The position numbers were made by a program, and so were the translations under genes. Under the pieces are notes generated by a model. That model was not told the DNA's origin and searched no databases. It was given only the letters and a program-made list of their open reading frames with translations. Positions 33,531 to 40,867 of a DNA stretch of 46,546 bases are shown piece after piece. Position 1 is the stretch's first letter. Each line of letters starts with the position of its first letter. The DNA comes from a virus: IMG/VR virus record IMGVR_UViG_3300044816_000217, positions 1-46,546 of that record. One strand, given 5' to 3'.

Positions 33531-34037
33531 CTACCGGGCAAAGCCGCGGCCAACCCATAAAAGCGCGTAGCCGATGAGGAATAATGCAGCCGGAGGCAAC
33601 ACAGTCCATGCGAGCCATGTACCTGCGGTGCCGCCCCAGCGCCACCAGCGCTGCGTCCAGAATTGTCCGGCCATGTACGTCTGATCTTCGTTCGTCCATG
33701 CCGACGCCAAATAAAGCGTGCTGGAATCGGGAAATTTGATAGCGATCATACTGCCGTCCGTTAGCGACTTATTCCAAGCATCCACGTACTGCGCTTCCAA
33801 TTCCGGGAATGATGGGGTCAATTTTTCCTTAGCAGGCGACCGCCATGTCTCGTAGTGGCCGGAAGGTTTTTCCCGAGTCGCGAAAATGTCGACACCTGGA
33901 AGTGCCTCGTAGGAATACTGGTAGTTCTTATTCTTGAATTGATCCGGTCCCCAGACGACGGCCGCTGTAGCTACGCTCCCGACCCACAGAGCCGTGATCA
34001 ATGCCCAAGCCCGGAACAGACCTCTACCGACATTCAT
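33531..34037 (-). CDS. Two-TM membrane protein (moron)
   Basis: 168 aa. The N-terminal helix (FRAWALITALWVGSVATAAVVWG) and C-terminal helix (GTWLAWTVLPPAALFLIGYALLWV) flank a roughly 100-residue soluble loop, probably periplasmic. TAGGGGCG lies upstream of the ATG. Such small inner-membrane proteins with opposite orientation are typical lysogenic-conversion genes; no family is recognised. Confidence 0.7.
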   Translation of the reverse strand: MNVGRGLFRAWALITALWVGSVATAAVVWGPDQFKNKNYQYSYEALPGVDIFATREKPSGHYETWRSPAKEKLTPSFPELEAQYVDAWNKSLTDGSMIAIKFPDSSTLYLASAWTNEDQTYMAGQFWTQRWWRWGGTAGTWLAWTVLPPAALFLIGYALLWVGRGFAR

Positions 34038-34068
34038 TACTGTCGCCCCTACCAGTGCCCCAGTGTAG

Positions 34069-34409
34069 CCGCCTAGCGGCGGATCGCTAGCCGTTCCGTA
34101 CCGACCCCCCGTGCCGATGCCATGTAGCGATCCCGTGTCGCTATTGGTGTCAGTACGCTATAGCGCGCAACGCGCTGACACTACACCTTTTCCCCCATCA
34201 CATGCCCGCGCTTATCAGCGCGACCCAATTCTTCCTGTGGTCTTATATCTATCTCTTATACGTGCATCCGCATGGGAGGCTACCGCCTCTCAACTCCACC
34301 CACTCGCTGCACGGACAAGTCCGATCGCTTACGGGCTATCGGAACACTCGCTTCGCTCGCGTCCGATAGTCCGCGCGCCGGCCTCGTCCGTGACACGTCC
34401 TATTGGACG
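34069..34409. other. Hairpin-dense intergenic region
   Basis: At least seven perfect short inverted repeats in about 340 bp: CCGC/GCGG near 34070-34080; GTGTCAG (34147-34153)/CTGACAC (34175-34181); CGCGCT (34207-34212)/AGCGCG; GAGGC (34276-34280)/GCCTC; CGGAC (34312-34316)/GTCCG; CTATCGGA (34336-34343)/TCCGATAG (34362-34369); CGTCC (34396-34400)/GGACG. There is no supported gene here. This density suits a replication origin, transfer origin or structured RNA (inference). Confidence 0.55.
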
Positions 34410-34546
34410 GTCGCTCGCTACCGGAATAATTGGGTCGCGCTGACGCGCAGACGGGCAGTGAATGGGGGGCAGTTGCAATAACATTTCGCTCCGCTTCGCC
34501 AGTCCACAATTCAGGAACCATGTACAGGGGCAGTGCGGGCTTGGCA

Positions 34547-34555
34547 TGGTACAAT
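34547..34555 (+). promoter_or_regulatory. Extended -10 promoter motif (TGGTACAAT)
   Basis: TG-G-TACAAT, with no clear -35. It would drive the early operon with a leader of about 65 nt that contains the candidate pseudoknot. Confidence 0.45.
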
Positions 34556-34568
34556 TCACTCCATAGCA

Positions 34569-34608
34569 GCTAGAGCGTTCTGTTTCGCCCCTGTCTCTAG
34601 CGGGGGCG
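34569..34608 (+). promoter_or_regulatory. Candidate H-type RNA pseudoknot in early leader
   Basis: Stem 1 is GCTAGAG (34569-34575)/CTCTAGC (34595-34601). Stem 2 is CGCCCC (34586-34591)/GGGGCG (34603-34608). The 5' strand of stem 2 lies in the loop of stem 1 and its 3' strand follows one base after stem 1, the topology of an H-type pseudoknot. ATG 34627 is 18 nt further on. Confidence 0.45.
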
Positions 34609-34626
34609 ATGTAGAGCGAAGACAAT

Positions 34627-35049
34627 ATGGAAAAGGAGAATGCGGGGCGCGTTATTAAGTTCAGGGCGTGGAATAGCGAGGATGGAATGTTCATTCCGAT
34701 GGCCGTTAAGAACGACATCCAAACGCATGAGCCCGAAGAAGGAAGCGATGCAATTATGCAGTTTACCGGCCTGCACGACGTGAACGGAAAGGAGATTTAC
34801 GAGGGGGACATTCTTCATTGCGAATCTGGAAGGGCAAGCGGAAATGTAATTGTCCAATGGCTCGCACCAGAACCATCGAAAGCTGGACTAGTAGACGGTA
34901 TCTTCGGAGAGAAAATCGACCTTGACGGGTACATGTCCGACTTGGGCCGCTTCTGCACGAAAAAAATAGGCACAAACCACCCCGCCGTATACGCGGGACG
35001 TATCGAAATCATCGGCAACATTTACGAGAACCCGGCGCTGCTAAAATAG
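34627..35049 (+). CDS. YopX family protein
   Basis: 140 aa. VIKFRAWNSEDGMF...IMQFTGLHDVNGKEIYEGDILHCESG...RIEIIGNIYENPALL has the full YopX motif set (KFRAW; QFTGL.D.NGKEIYEGDI; IGNIYENP). These small phage proteins have no established function. It is the first gene of the early operon and a paralogue of the gene at 39009. Confidence 0.9.
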   Translation: MEKENAGRVIKFRAWNSEDGMFIPMAVKNDIQTHEPEEGSDAIMQFTGLHDVNGKEIYEGDILHCESGRASGNVIVQWLAPEPSKAGLVDGIFGEKIDLDGYMSDLGRFCTKKIGTNHPAVYAGRIEIIGNIYENPALLK

Positions 35050-35050
35050 T

Positions 35051-35428
35051 ATGAAGCTCGAACAACAGGTATGCAGCCGTGACCTTGCAAAGAGGCTCAA
35101 GGAATTGGGAGTGAAGCAAGAGGGTCACTTCTGGTGGCTCGACCACAAGGACGAAGAACCGTCTCTATCGCAGGAGGGGCATTTCCATGGTTGGAACAAT
35201 GACAACAAGTGTCGCGCCTTCACCGTGGCAGAGCTTGGAGAGGTACTATGGCTAAAAGCTTCACCCGATCAGATTTTGGAGGCATACGGACAGGTGTTCA
35301 ATGTTCCTGAGACACCCACCATCACGCCTGAAGGACTAGCGCAATGTATGGAAAACGCGAGCATCGTCGCCAAAATGCTCATCTACCTACTGGAAAATAA
35401 CCTGATCGACCGTGCCACCCTGCGCTAA
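35051..35428 (+). CDS. KLEQQVCS-type phage protein, copy 1
   Basis: 125 aa. It starts KLEQQVCSRDLAKRLKELGVKQ and ends AKMLIYLLENNLID, like the gene at 42496; the middle is different. This kind of short phage protein is recurrent, but I know no function. The start follows the previous stop by 1 nt and lacks a Shine-Dalgarno site. Confidence 0.75.
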   Translation: MKLEQQVCSRDLAKRLKELGVKQEGHFWWLDHKDEEPSLSQEGHFHGWNNDNKCRAFTVAELGEVLWLKASPDQILEAYGQVFNVPETPTITPEGLAQCMENASIVAKMLIYLLENNLIDRATLR

Positions 35429-35573
35429 TTGCGACCACGCCGGCCGCGACCACGAATGGAAAGTGCAGCGGCTACGCGGCAGATGCAAATCCTGCAAATG
35501 CCCCAAGTACACGCCGCTCACGAACAGGAAGCGCCCGGAAAATAAGTTGATTGGACGGCTCCGCAAGCGGTAG
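35412..35573 (+). CDS. Small zinc-ribbon protein (53 aa)
   Basis: 53 aa with GTG start, overlapping the previous gene by 17 nt. PPCANCDHAGRDHEWKVQ...GRCKSCKCPKYTP gives CxxC, about 25 residues, CxxC plus flanking cysteines, then a basic C-terminus (NRKRPENKLIGRLRKR). It is likely a nucleic-acid-binding zinc ribbon. Confidence 0.65.
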   Translation: MPPCANCDHAGRDHEWKVQRLRGRCKSCKCPKYTPLTNRKRPENKLIGRLRKR

Positions 35574-35603
35574 GCATAGAACCTCAAACCGGAGAGGCAT
35601 CCA

Positions 35604-36275
35604 GTGGCCGAAACCCTTGACGAAAAGCTCGCAACAATTGAACGCAACGAGAAGCAAATGCTTGACTTATTCGCCGCGTTCATCAAGCCGAAAGCTGATT
35701 TTTATGTCGGCGATATGGTTCTATACGGCGTTGCCAAGCGTGCCCTGGCATTGTCGTCCGGCTTCCGCACCTTGATCAAGGAGCGAAATTTCACGTCTGC
35801 GGCAGCACTGCTACGGATGCAGCTCGATACCGCGTTGCGCCTTTACGCTGCCCGGCTGGTCAGCGACCCGGCCCACTACGCCAACACGATTTATGAAGGC
35901 AAGCCCGTCAACAAGTACCGAGATCGGCAGGGAAGACTACTGACCGACAGCTACATGGCACGGCGCATGGCCCAAGAATACAAATGGGTTCAGGGCGTCT
36001 ACCGCGAAACTTCTGAATTTGTGCATTTCACGAACCGCCACATCTTCTCGGCTATCGGACCCGGCCAAGAGGAAGGCGGCGTTGACCTTCAGATATCGGC
36101 GCGCGACCGCGAGCGGCCGGAATCAGATTATTTCGAGGTTGTTGACGCGTTCCAGCATACGACTTGGCTCATAGCGAAGTTCGCCGCAGAGTGGCACTCC
36201 GCTATCCATCCTGACCGACCAATCACGGTCATAACAGATGCGGACGCTGCCCCAACAGCGCTGCCCCCTGCGTAG
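35604..36275 (+). CDS. Hypothetical helical accessory protein
   Basis: 223 aa with GTG start after GGAGAGG. The stretch ADFYVGDMVLYGVAKRALALSSGFRTLIKERNFTSAAALLRMQLDTALRLYAARL resembles DUF5677-like helical domains (A..LLR...D...RLYA), and VYRETSEFVHFTNRH could be a second helical element. There is no catalytic motif I can defend. It uses a strong Shine-Dalgarno site, like the other accessory genes. Confidence 0.65.
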   Translation: MAETLDEKLATIERNEKQMLDLFAAFIKPKADFYVGDMVLYGVAKRALALSSGFRTLIKERNFTSAAALLRMQLDTALRLYAARLVSDPAHYANTIYEGKPVNKYRDRQGRLLTDSYMARRMAQEYKWVQGVYRETSEFVHFTNRHIFSAIGPGQEEGGVDLQISARDRERPESDYFEVVDAFQHTTWLIAKFAAEWHSAIHPDRPITVITDADAAPTALPPA

Positions 36276-36277
36276 GC

Positions 36278-37011
36278 TCACGCGATCGCTGCCCCCACGT
36301 AGTCATTAAACCCGTTCGTGCCTGGGGCCAGGCGCTCATATTTCGCCAGCGTCTCCGCATCTTCAACGGTCGTACCGCTCGCCACCTTGTCCTTTATCAA
36401 AAGGACACCTTGCCGGAGCTTAGGCGCCAGCTCCCCGAGCACGTTCACGCCAGCGATCAGCCTGCCTTCCCGTATCAGCCTCATGTGGCATTCCCGGCCG
36501 TAGAAGCCGAAGTCAGGGACGATCACTTGTCCGTCAAAATGCGCCATGAGTAGCAGCCCGATAATCAGCGCGTCGAAGTCTCCCAGCTCCTTCCTGTTTA
36601 TCCGCGCAAGGATGACAGAGCGCGGATTGAATGAGAAATTGGTCGGATTGCACAGCATCCGGCTCAGCACGGGAGACGCCAGCAGGTCGCCGACCATGCC
36701 CTGCACCTCATCTTCGTCCTTTCCATACTCGATACGGTCAAGGCGTTCTGCGTCCAAGAGCTTCTGAAGGAGCGCCCGTTTTCCGTTCCTCACGGTAAGC
36801 GTGGCTTCGCCCTGGGGGGATGCCGTGTAGAGCGCGTCCGCTAACTCTCGCGCCTTTTTGTAATCAATATATTCTTTAGCGGATTGAGGCAGTGCTTGAG
36901 CGGGTCAAATACACGACCCCTCGGGATCTCCGTCACCTCATCATCAATCAAAAGGTAGCCGCTCTTCGGCAGCTCAATATTCTTTGTAAAACCGACATGG
37001 AGCGTATTCAT
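36278..37011 (-). pseudogene. Frameshifted hypothetical gene (2-nt AT duplication)
   Basis: The ORF from ATG 37011 reads MNTLHVGFTKNIELPKSGYLLIDDEVTEIPRGRVFDPLKHCLNPLKN and then stops at 36841. A -1 shift near 36866-36873 gives IDYKKARELADALYTASPQGEATLTVRNGKRALLQ, running into the remaining 171-codon frame to 36278. The sequence AATATATTGAT there becomes AATATTGAT, restoring one frame, if one AT is removed, so an AT dinucleotide was probably duplicated. The product's function is unknown; it contains an acidic-ended strand GQVIVPDFGFYG. Programmed frameshifting is less likely because no canonical heptamer is visible. Confidence 0.65.
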
Positions 37012-37016
37012 ACATT

Positions 37017-37081
37017 GGCGAGTGATTCAGGCGCGTATTGACCCCGGCCGTTGGCAGGATTTGCTCACGCGATCACTCGCC
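37017..37081 (-). promoter_or_regulatory. 10-bp inverted repeat just ahead of a start codon
   Basis: GGCGAGTGAT (37017-37026) and ATCACTCGCC (37072-37081) are perfectly complementary. On the minus strand the stem ends 5 nt before ATG 37011 of the frameshifted gene, so it could limit ribosome access or act as an operator. Confidence 0.5.
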
Positions 37082-37147
37082 TTAAACAAAGACCCTCCCG
37101 CTTTAATTCTATCGCATCGTTAGCCTGTAGGGGCTGGGGGAATTGAA

Positions 37148-37906
37148 TTACGGAGACACTGGTCGCTTGTCCTTTGGACATATATCGAAAAAAAAGCACG
37201 CCATAGAACGAGACCTCTCTCGCTGTGGCTTGCTCACTTCGTCGATTTGCTCCCACCGTCGAAATTCAATTCGATTAGCGACTGGATTCCGCACGAGCTG
37301 TCCTTTATCAAAACTGCGCAGTGGTATTCTTAGCTCACTCTCTGCTCGTCCTTTGAAGCGATAAATGTATGCATTATCGGTCCGGGCCAAGTCGGTCTCC
37401 GCACTGACCCAACCCCAGACGAAAACTCCAAACATTGCGGGCGGGCCAAGTCGAACCAGCGTCCTTGCGACACCGTTAAACGGCTCAGGAAGACCAGTAG
37501 GGGCGTACTTTCTCCACGTCCTAGACCAGAAAAATACCATAACGCCGATGATCGTATAGATAGACCACAGACTGGGCGGCCATGACATTGTAAAAATTAT
37601 AAGAGAAACACCGATGAAACACATCGCTGGCCAGACCCATTCTCCCCAATCTCTTTCTCGCCATCGCTTTTGTATCTCCGGAGGCTCGTCCTTGAATTTC
37701 CACCAATCGATCCACGTGTAAGCAAAATACAGTGCGAACGGCAACCAGAAGATCGCATTCATTAGGTAATCGGTCGTCGTGAGAAGCGCCTGAAATTCGT
37801 ATCCGACGAGCCAAAAATATCCCAGCTCATGACAGACCGCCAAGACCAACATGCTGATCGTAGCAGCGGCTAAAATCGATGCGAAGTTCTCTAAAAACTC
37901 TTTCAT
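37148..37906 (-). CDS. Multi-pass membrane protein (moron)
   Basis: 252 aa from ATG 37906. Membrane segments: FASILAAATISMLVLAVCHELGYFWL, TDYLMNAIFWLPFALYFAYTW, PAMCFIGVSLIIFTMSWP, LWSIYTIIGVMVFFW and GPPAMFGVFVWGWVSAE. A basic cytoplasmic C-terminus (RFKGRAESELRIPLRSFDKGQLVRNPVANRIEFRRWEQI) follows. The longer upstream frame has no supporting ribosome site. No family is recognised; a superinfection-exclusion role is only a possibility. Confidence 0.7.
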   Translation of the reverse strand: MKEFLENFASILAAATISMLVLAVCHELGYFWLVGYEFQALLTTTDYLMNAIFWLPFALYFAYTWIDWWKFKDEPPEIQKRWRERDWGEWVWPAMCFIGVSLIIFTMSWPPSLWSIYTIIGVMVFFWSRTWRKYAPTGLPEPFNGVARTLVRLGPPAMFGVFVWGWVSAETDLARTDNAYIYRFKGRAESELRIPLRSFDKGQLVRNPVANRIEFRRWEQIDEVSKPQRERSRSMACFFFDICPKDKRPVSP

Positions 37907-37951
37907 GACAGCCCCAATCCACAGCCCCGAATCGTGCGACCGCTCGACACA

Positions 37952-37960
37952 TGCTACACT
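37952..37960 (+). promoter_or_regulatory. Extended -10 motif (TGCTACACT)
   Basis: TG-C-TACACT ends 7 nt before ATG 37968. No Shine-Dalgarno site is present. Confidence 0.4.
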
Positions 37961-37967
37961 AGCTGCA

Positions 37968-38123
37968 ATGAAGAATCCCGCAGCAGTTGCCTTAGGTCGC
38001 AAGCGAGCCGCTAAACTGAAAAAGCGAATAGGAAAAGAAGGGGTGAGTGACTATATGCGATCACTGGCGCTGAAGCGGCACACGCGAATTGACAATCCGC
38101 CAATCCCCAATCCTGATAATTGA
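37968..38123 (+). CDS. Small basic protein (51 aa)
   Basis: 51 aa: KNPAAVALGRKRAAKLKKRIGKEGVSDYMRSLALKRHTRIDNPP. The GRKRAAKL...SDYMRSLA pattern recalls small bacterial proteins with an alanine/lysine-rich helix. It may bind nucleic acid. It diverges from the membrane protein gene. Confidence 0.55.
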   Translation: MKNPAAVALGRKRAAKLKKRIGKEGVSDYMRSLALKRHTRIDNPPIPNPDN

Positions 38124-38446
38124 CAAGCTTGCGTGCGACCGCTCGCATGAGACAATGAGCAAAGGAAGATGAGTTTGGAGGGGGAGAGTGAAATTGCCGA
38201 GGACTCGGGCCGATACGTCGAAACGGAATAACGGCGTATCTAATGTGGTCGCGGCTCCGAACAACACTTCTCCCTCCCAGCTCGCCTTCAAAGTTCTCTG
38301 ACATCATCATTGGTTCACGGGGGCACGGCCTTCAGGACGAGTAAGAAATTACGGTTAGTTGGGCGGCTCAAGCCCATCGTTCCCCGCGAGCCAATGACAC
38401 ATAACCGACACGCTGCTGCCGAATGGCGATGAAGTGATTGTCGGAC
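38124..38446. other. Gene-poor stretch
   Basis: No gene of good quality. An isolated 20-codon ORF (ATG 38169, MSLEGESEIAEDSGRYVETE) follows AAAGGAAG but has no other support. Frames open on the minus strand lack domain-like sequence. Confidence 0.3.
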
Positions 38447-38566
38447 GTGGTGAGTGGACTGCTGGGCAGCGGACGGCGACAAGCCGTATCCTCATATAGC
38501 GCGTGAAGTGCCCACGAGGAACGCGCCTTAGTGGACTGGGACTACGCCCAGCAGTCCACTCATCAC
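38447..38566. repeat. 120-nt element bounded by 21-bp inverted repeats
   Basis: 38447-38467 and 38546-38566 pair over 21 positions with one G-T wobble; the inner 17 bp are perfect. The 78-nt interior contains GCGCGT/ACGCGC. It may be a structured RNA or a MITE-like insertion; no target duplication was recognised. Confidence 0.6.
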
Positions 38567-38587
38567 ACATTACAAAGCAAATGCCTT

Positions 38588-38627
38588 CCGACACCTGATG
38601 TTCGTCATTTGCGGCATCGGGTGTCAG
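38588..38627 (+). promoter_or_regulatory. Stem-loop upstream of the small membrane gene
   Basis: CCGACACCTGATG (38588-38600) pairs with CATCGGGTGTCAG (38615-38627) at 11 Watson-Crick positions plus a wobble, with one mismatch. It lies 24 nt before ATG 38652. Confidence 0.45.
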
Positions 38628-38651
38628 AGGGAAACTAACAACAATCACATT

Positions 38652-38813
38652 ATGTCCATATCGCAAAAGCTTTCCGCTCTTTTCAACGCCGCAATCTTTG
38701 GGCTAGGGGTCGGGTTGGTCGAGCAGTCCTTCGTAACCGCCGTCTTCGGATTTGTCGTCTTTCTCAATTTCCTTCTCACTGCATGGATTATTAATAACAC
38801 CCAGGAACTATGA
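38652..38813 (+). CDS. Small membrane protein (53 aa)
   Basis: 53 aa: SISQKLSALFNAAIFGLGVGLVEQSFVTAVFGFVVFLNFLLTAWIINNTQEL, with two hydrophobic segments. The ATG follows CACATT with no Shine-Dalgarno site. The stop overlaps the next gene as ATGA. This begins the distal half of the early operon. Confidence 0.6.
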   Translation: MSISQKLSALFNAAIFGLGVGLVEQSFVTAVFGFVVFLNFLLTAWIINNTQEL

Positions 38814-39016
38814 CCCCGTTCATCAAATCCCGCAGCATCGCCTTCAACGGCTGCTCACTGTTCTACATCGACCACAAGACAGACAGACGCCGGAAGAACA
38901 TCGCAGCAATCAAACGATCACTCGGCCGCATCTTCTCTCGCCTCACACTGGCGAATAGCGGAACGTCGATCATGCTTGCAGCAGCTTTACCAACATTAAC
39001 GGTTCTATATGCGTGA
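38810..39016 (+). CDS. Small basic hypothetical protein
   Basis: 68 aa, Arg/Lys-rich (DHKTDRRRKNIAAIKRSLGRIFSRL). Coupled to the previous gene (ATGA) and overlaps the YopX gene by 8 nt. Tight packing supports it as real. The function is unknown. Confidence 0.55.
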   Translation: MTPFIKSRSIAFNGCSLFYIDHKTDRRRKNIAAIKRSLGRIFSRLTLANSGTSIMLAAALPTLTVLYA

Positions 39017-39386
39017 GATCAAATTCAGGGCTTGGGACAATGAGCGGCAAGTGATGGCCCCTGTGGTTGAGATGCTCTTCGACCAATACGGCGGCATAGA
39101 CGTTCGGCCCTCGCATCGCATGGGCATTAACGAACCGGCCCTTGGTCCTATCCTCCTCATGCAATTCACCGGCCTCAAAGACAAGAACGGCAAGGAGATA
39201 TATGAGGGGGATATTGTGAAGGTGATCGAACAGTTGCATCCGACCACCGTACAGTTCGAAGATGGGCAGTTCTGTGTTGAGGTGACGAGCCGTCGTAAAG
39301 CAAAGGTCGCTTTGTGGGGCGAAGCTTCTACCTGTGAAGTCATCGGCAACCGCTTCGAGCATCCAGAACTTATCAAATCAAACTAA
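39009..39386 (+). CDS. YopX family protein, second copy
   Basis: 125 aa. REIKFRAWDNERQVM...ILLMQFTGLKDKNGKEIYEGDIVKVIEQL...CEVIGNRFEHPELI carries the complete YopX signature. It is a paralogue of the gene at 34627 but shares only the motif core. Role unknown. Confidence 0.9.
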   Translation: MREIKFRAWDNERQVMAPVVEMLFDQYGGIDVRPSHRMGINEPALGPILLMQFTGLKDKNGKEIYEGDIVKVIEQLHPTTVQFEDGQFCVEVTSRRKAKVALWGEASTCEVIGNRFEHPELIKSN

Positions 39387-39390
39387 TCCT

Positions 39391-39480
39391 ATGGAAAACG
39401 AAACACTCGACACCGCCCGAGACATGCAAGGCGGCGAACTGTGGAGGGAATTACAAGCACCTAAAAACCACGATATATGA
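39391..39480 (+). CDS. Tiny ORF (29 aa) coupled to bet
   Basis: 29 aa: MENETLDTARDMQGGELWRE followed by a short LQAPKNHDI tail. Its stop overlaps the ATG of the Bet gene (ATGA), and its own start has T at -1. Acidic; function unknown. The operon-like packing is the only evidence. Confidence 0.5.
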   Translation: MENETLDTARDMQGGELWRELQAPKNHDI

Positions 39481-40352
39481 ACGATCAAATTCAGGTCTCG
39501 ACCAAAGAGACCGGCCTCACCGCAGGCATGAGCCGCGATCAGATTGACCTTATCAAGGCAACAGTCGCACGAGGAGCGACAGACGACGAGCTTAAACTCT
39601 TCCTCTATACCGCGAACCGCACGCAGCTTGATCCACTTACCAAGCAAATCCACTTCATCAAACGTCGTGTTTGGAATGCTAGAACCCAGCAGCACGATGA
39701 AGTAGGGACCATTCAGACCGGCATCGATGGCTACCGCGTGGTCGCCTCTCGGAACGGTCTCGCTGGCATTGAAGACGCCGTTTTCGACGACGAGACTGCC
39801 TCCCATCCAAGCAAGGCAACTGTGACCGTCTATCGCATGGTCGCGGGAACGCGCGTTCCGTTCACAGCCTCGGCTCGCTGGTCCGAATACGCCCAGATTA
39901 AAGACGGCCAGCCAATCGCAATGTGGAAGAAGATGCCGTACCTCATGCTGGCGAAGGTGGCTGAGGCACTGGCACTCCGCAAGGCGTTCCCGAACGACCT
40001 CTCAGGCGTCTACACGAACGAAGAGATGGCCCAGGCCGACACCGTAGAGGTAGAGCAGCCCGCTCCCGCTCCCACGCCCGTCCGCTACGAGGTGAAACGG
40101 AACGTCCCCGGATCGGAGGACGAAGCGGGGGGCAGCGCCGTCCGCCAGGAGGAGGTTCACGAGGAGATCGCCGAAGCGAACAAGCAGCAGATCAAAGAGC
40201 TGTTGAAGACGCTCGGCAAGCCCGCTCAGAAGGCAGTCATCAAGGAGCTTACAGGCTTCGAGATGGTGCCAGAAAATTACGAAGCAATTATCAAAGATCT
40301 GCACGAGGCCGTCGAAAAGACAGACCCGCTCGCGCAGGCAATCGCCGCATAA
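39477..40352 (+). CDS. bet: Single-strand annealing recombinase (Bet/RecT family)
   Basis: 291 aa. DELKLFLYTANRTQLDPLTKQIHFIKRRVWNARTQQHDEVGTIQTGIDGYRVVASRNGLAG...ARWSEYAQIKDGQPIAMWKKMPYLMLAKVAEALALRKAFPNDLSGVYTNEEM is diagnostic of phage Bet proteins, which anneal complementary single strands. The acidic C-terminal third carries a helical domain (AEANKQQIKELLKTLG) as in many Bet homologues. No 5'-3' exonuclease partner was recognised nearby. Confidence 0.92.
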   Translation: MNDQIQVSTKETGLTAGMSRDQIDLIKATVARGATDDELKLFLYTANRTQLDPLTKQIHFIKRRVWNARTQQHDEVGTIQTGIDGYRVVASRNGLAGIEDAVFDDETASHPSKATVTVYRMVAGTRVPFTASARWSEYAQIKDGQPIAMWKKMPYLMLAKVAEALALRKAFPNDLSGVYTNEEMAQADTVEVEQPAPAPTPVRYEVKRNVPGSEDEAGGSAVRQEEVHEEIAEANKQQIKELLKTLGKPAQKAVIKELTGFEMVPENYEAIIKDLHEAVEKTDPLAQAIAA

Positions 40353-40353
40353 T

Positions 40354-40863
40354 ATGGAAAACACAGAAACAGCAGTCGCAGAGTACAAATCGTCCGCCAG
40401 CTCTATAGCTGAGATGGCGAACAACATCACCGTGCGCACGTTCGAGCAGGCAATGGACGCGGCTGACCTTCTCTTAGATGTGAAGCAGCTTGGCGAACGC
40501 ATCACCGCTCGGAAGGAAGAGATTACTAAGCCGCTCAACGACGGCTTGAAATCAGCACGGAAACTGTTCAAGCCTCTAGAGGAGCAGTGTGCAGTGGCCG
40601 AGGCCGCGGTGAAGGAAGCCGTGCTGACCTTCCATGAGCGCCACTGGAAGCGCGGCAAGGATACCGACAACACCATCAACGGGCTTCGTGGGAAGGTTAC
40701 ACTGGTCGCCCGCGAGCAGGTCAACATCACCGACCCGTCGCTCATCCCGCCGCAGTTCTGTTCACCTGACCCGTCCAAGATTGAACACGCGCTCAAGGCA
40801 GGCATAGATGTGCCCGGAGCAGAACTCATTAAAACGTACGGCATCGCTGCCGGTAAAAACTAA
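40354..40863 (+). CDS. Coiled-coil phage protein
   Basis: 169 aa. ITVRTFEQAMDAADLLLDVKQLGERITARKEEITKPLNDGLKSARKLFKPLEEQCAVAEAAVKEAVLTFHERHW forms a long helical coiled coil with a pattern common to phage proteins next to annealing recombinases. Its role may be in recombination or nuclease inhibition (inference). Starts 1 nt after bet. Confidence 0.7.
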   Translation: MENTETAVAEYKSSASSIAEMANNITVRTFEQAMDAADLLLDVKQLGERITARKEEITKPLNDGLKSARKLFKPLEEQCAVAEAAVKEAVLTFHERHWKRGKDTDNTINGLRGKVTLVAREQVNITDPSLIPPQFCSPDPSKIEHALKAGIDVPGAELIKTYGIAAGKN

Positions 40864-40867
40864 ATCT

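Noticed and set aside
34111-34443. Open frame of 110 codons in the hairpin-dense region
   Set aside because: Its composition follows the inverted repeats (Ser/Pro/Arg-rich, no hydrophobic core) and it has no start signals. The hairpins explain the region better.
38011-38310. Minus-strand open frames of about 99 and 76 codons
   Set aside because: They overlap each other and the 51-aa plus gene, with no ribosome-binding site and no recognisable domain.
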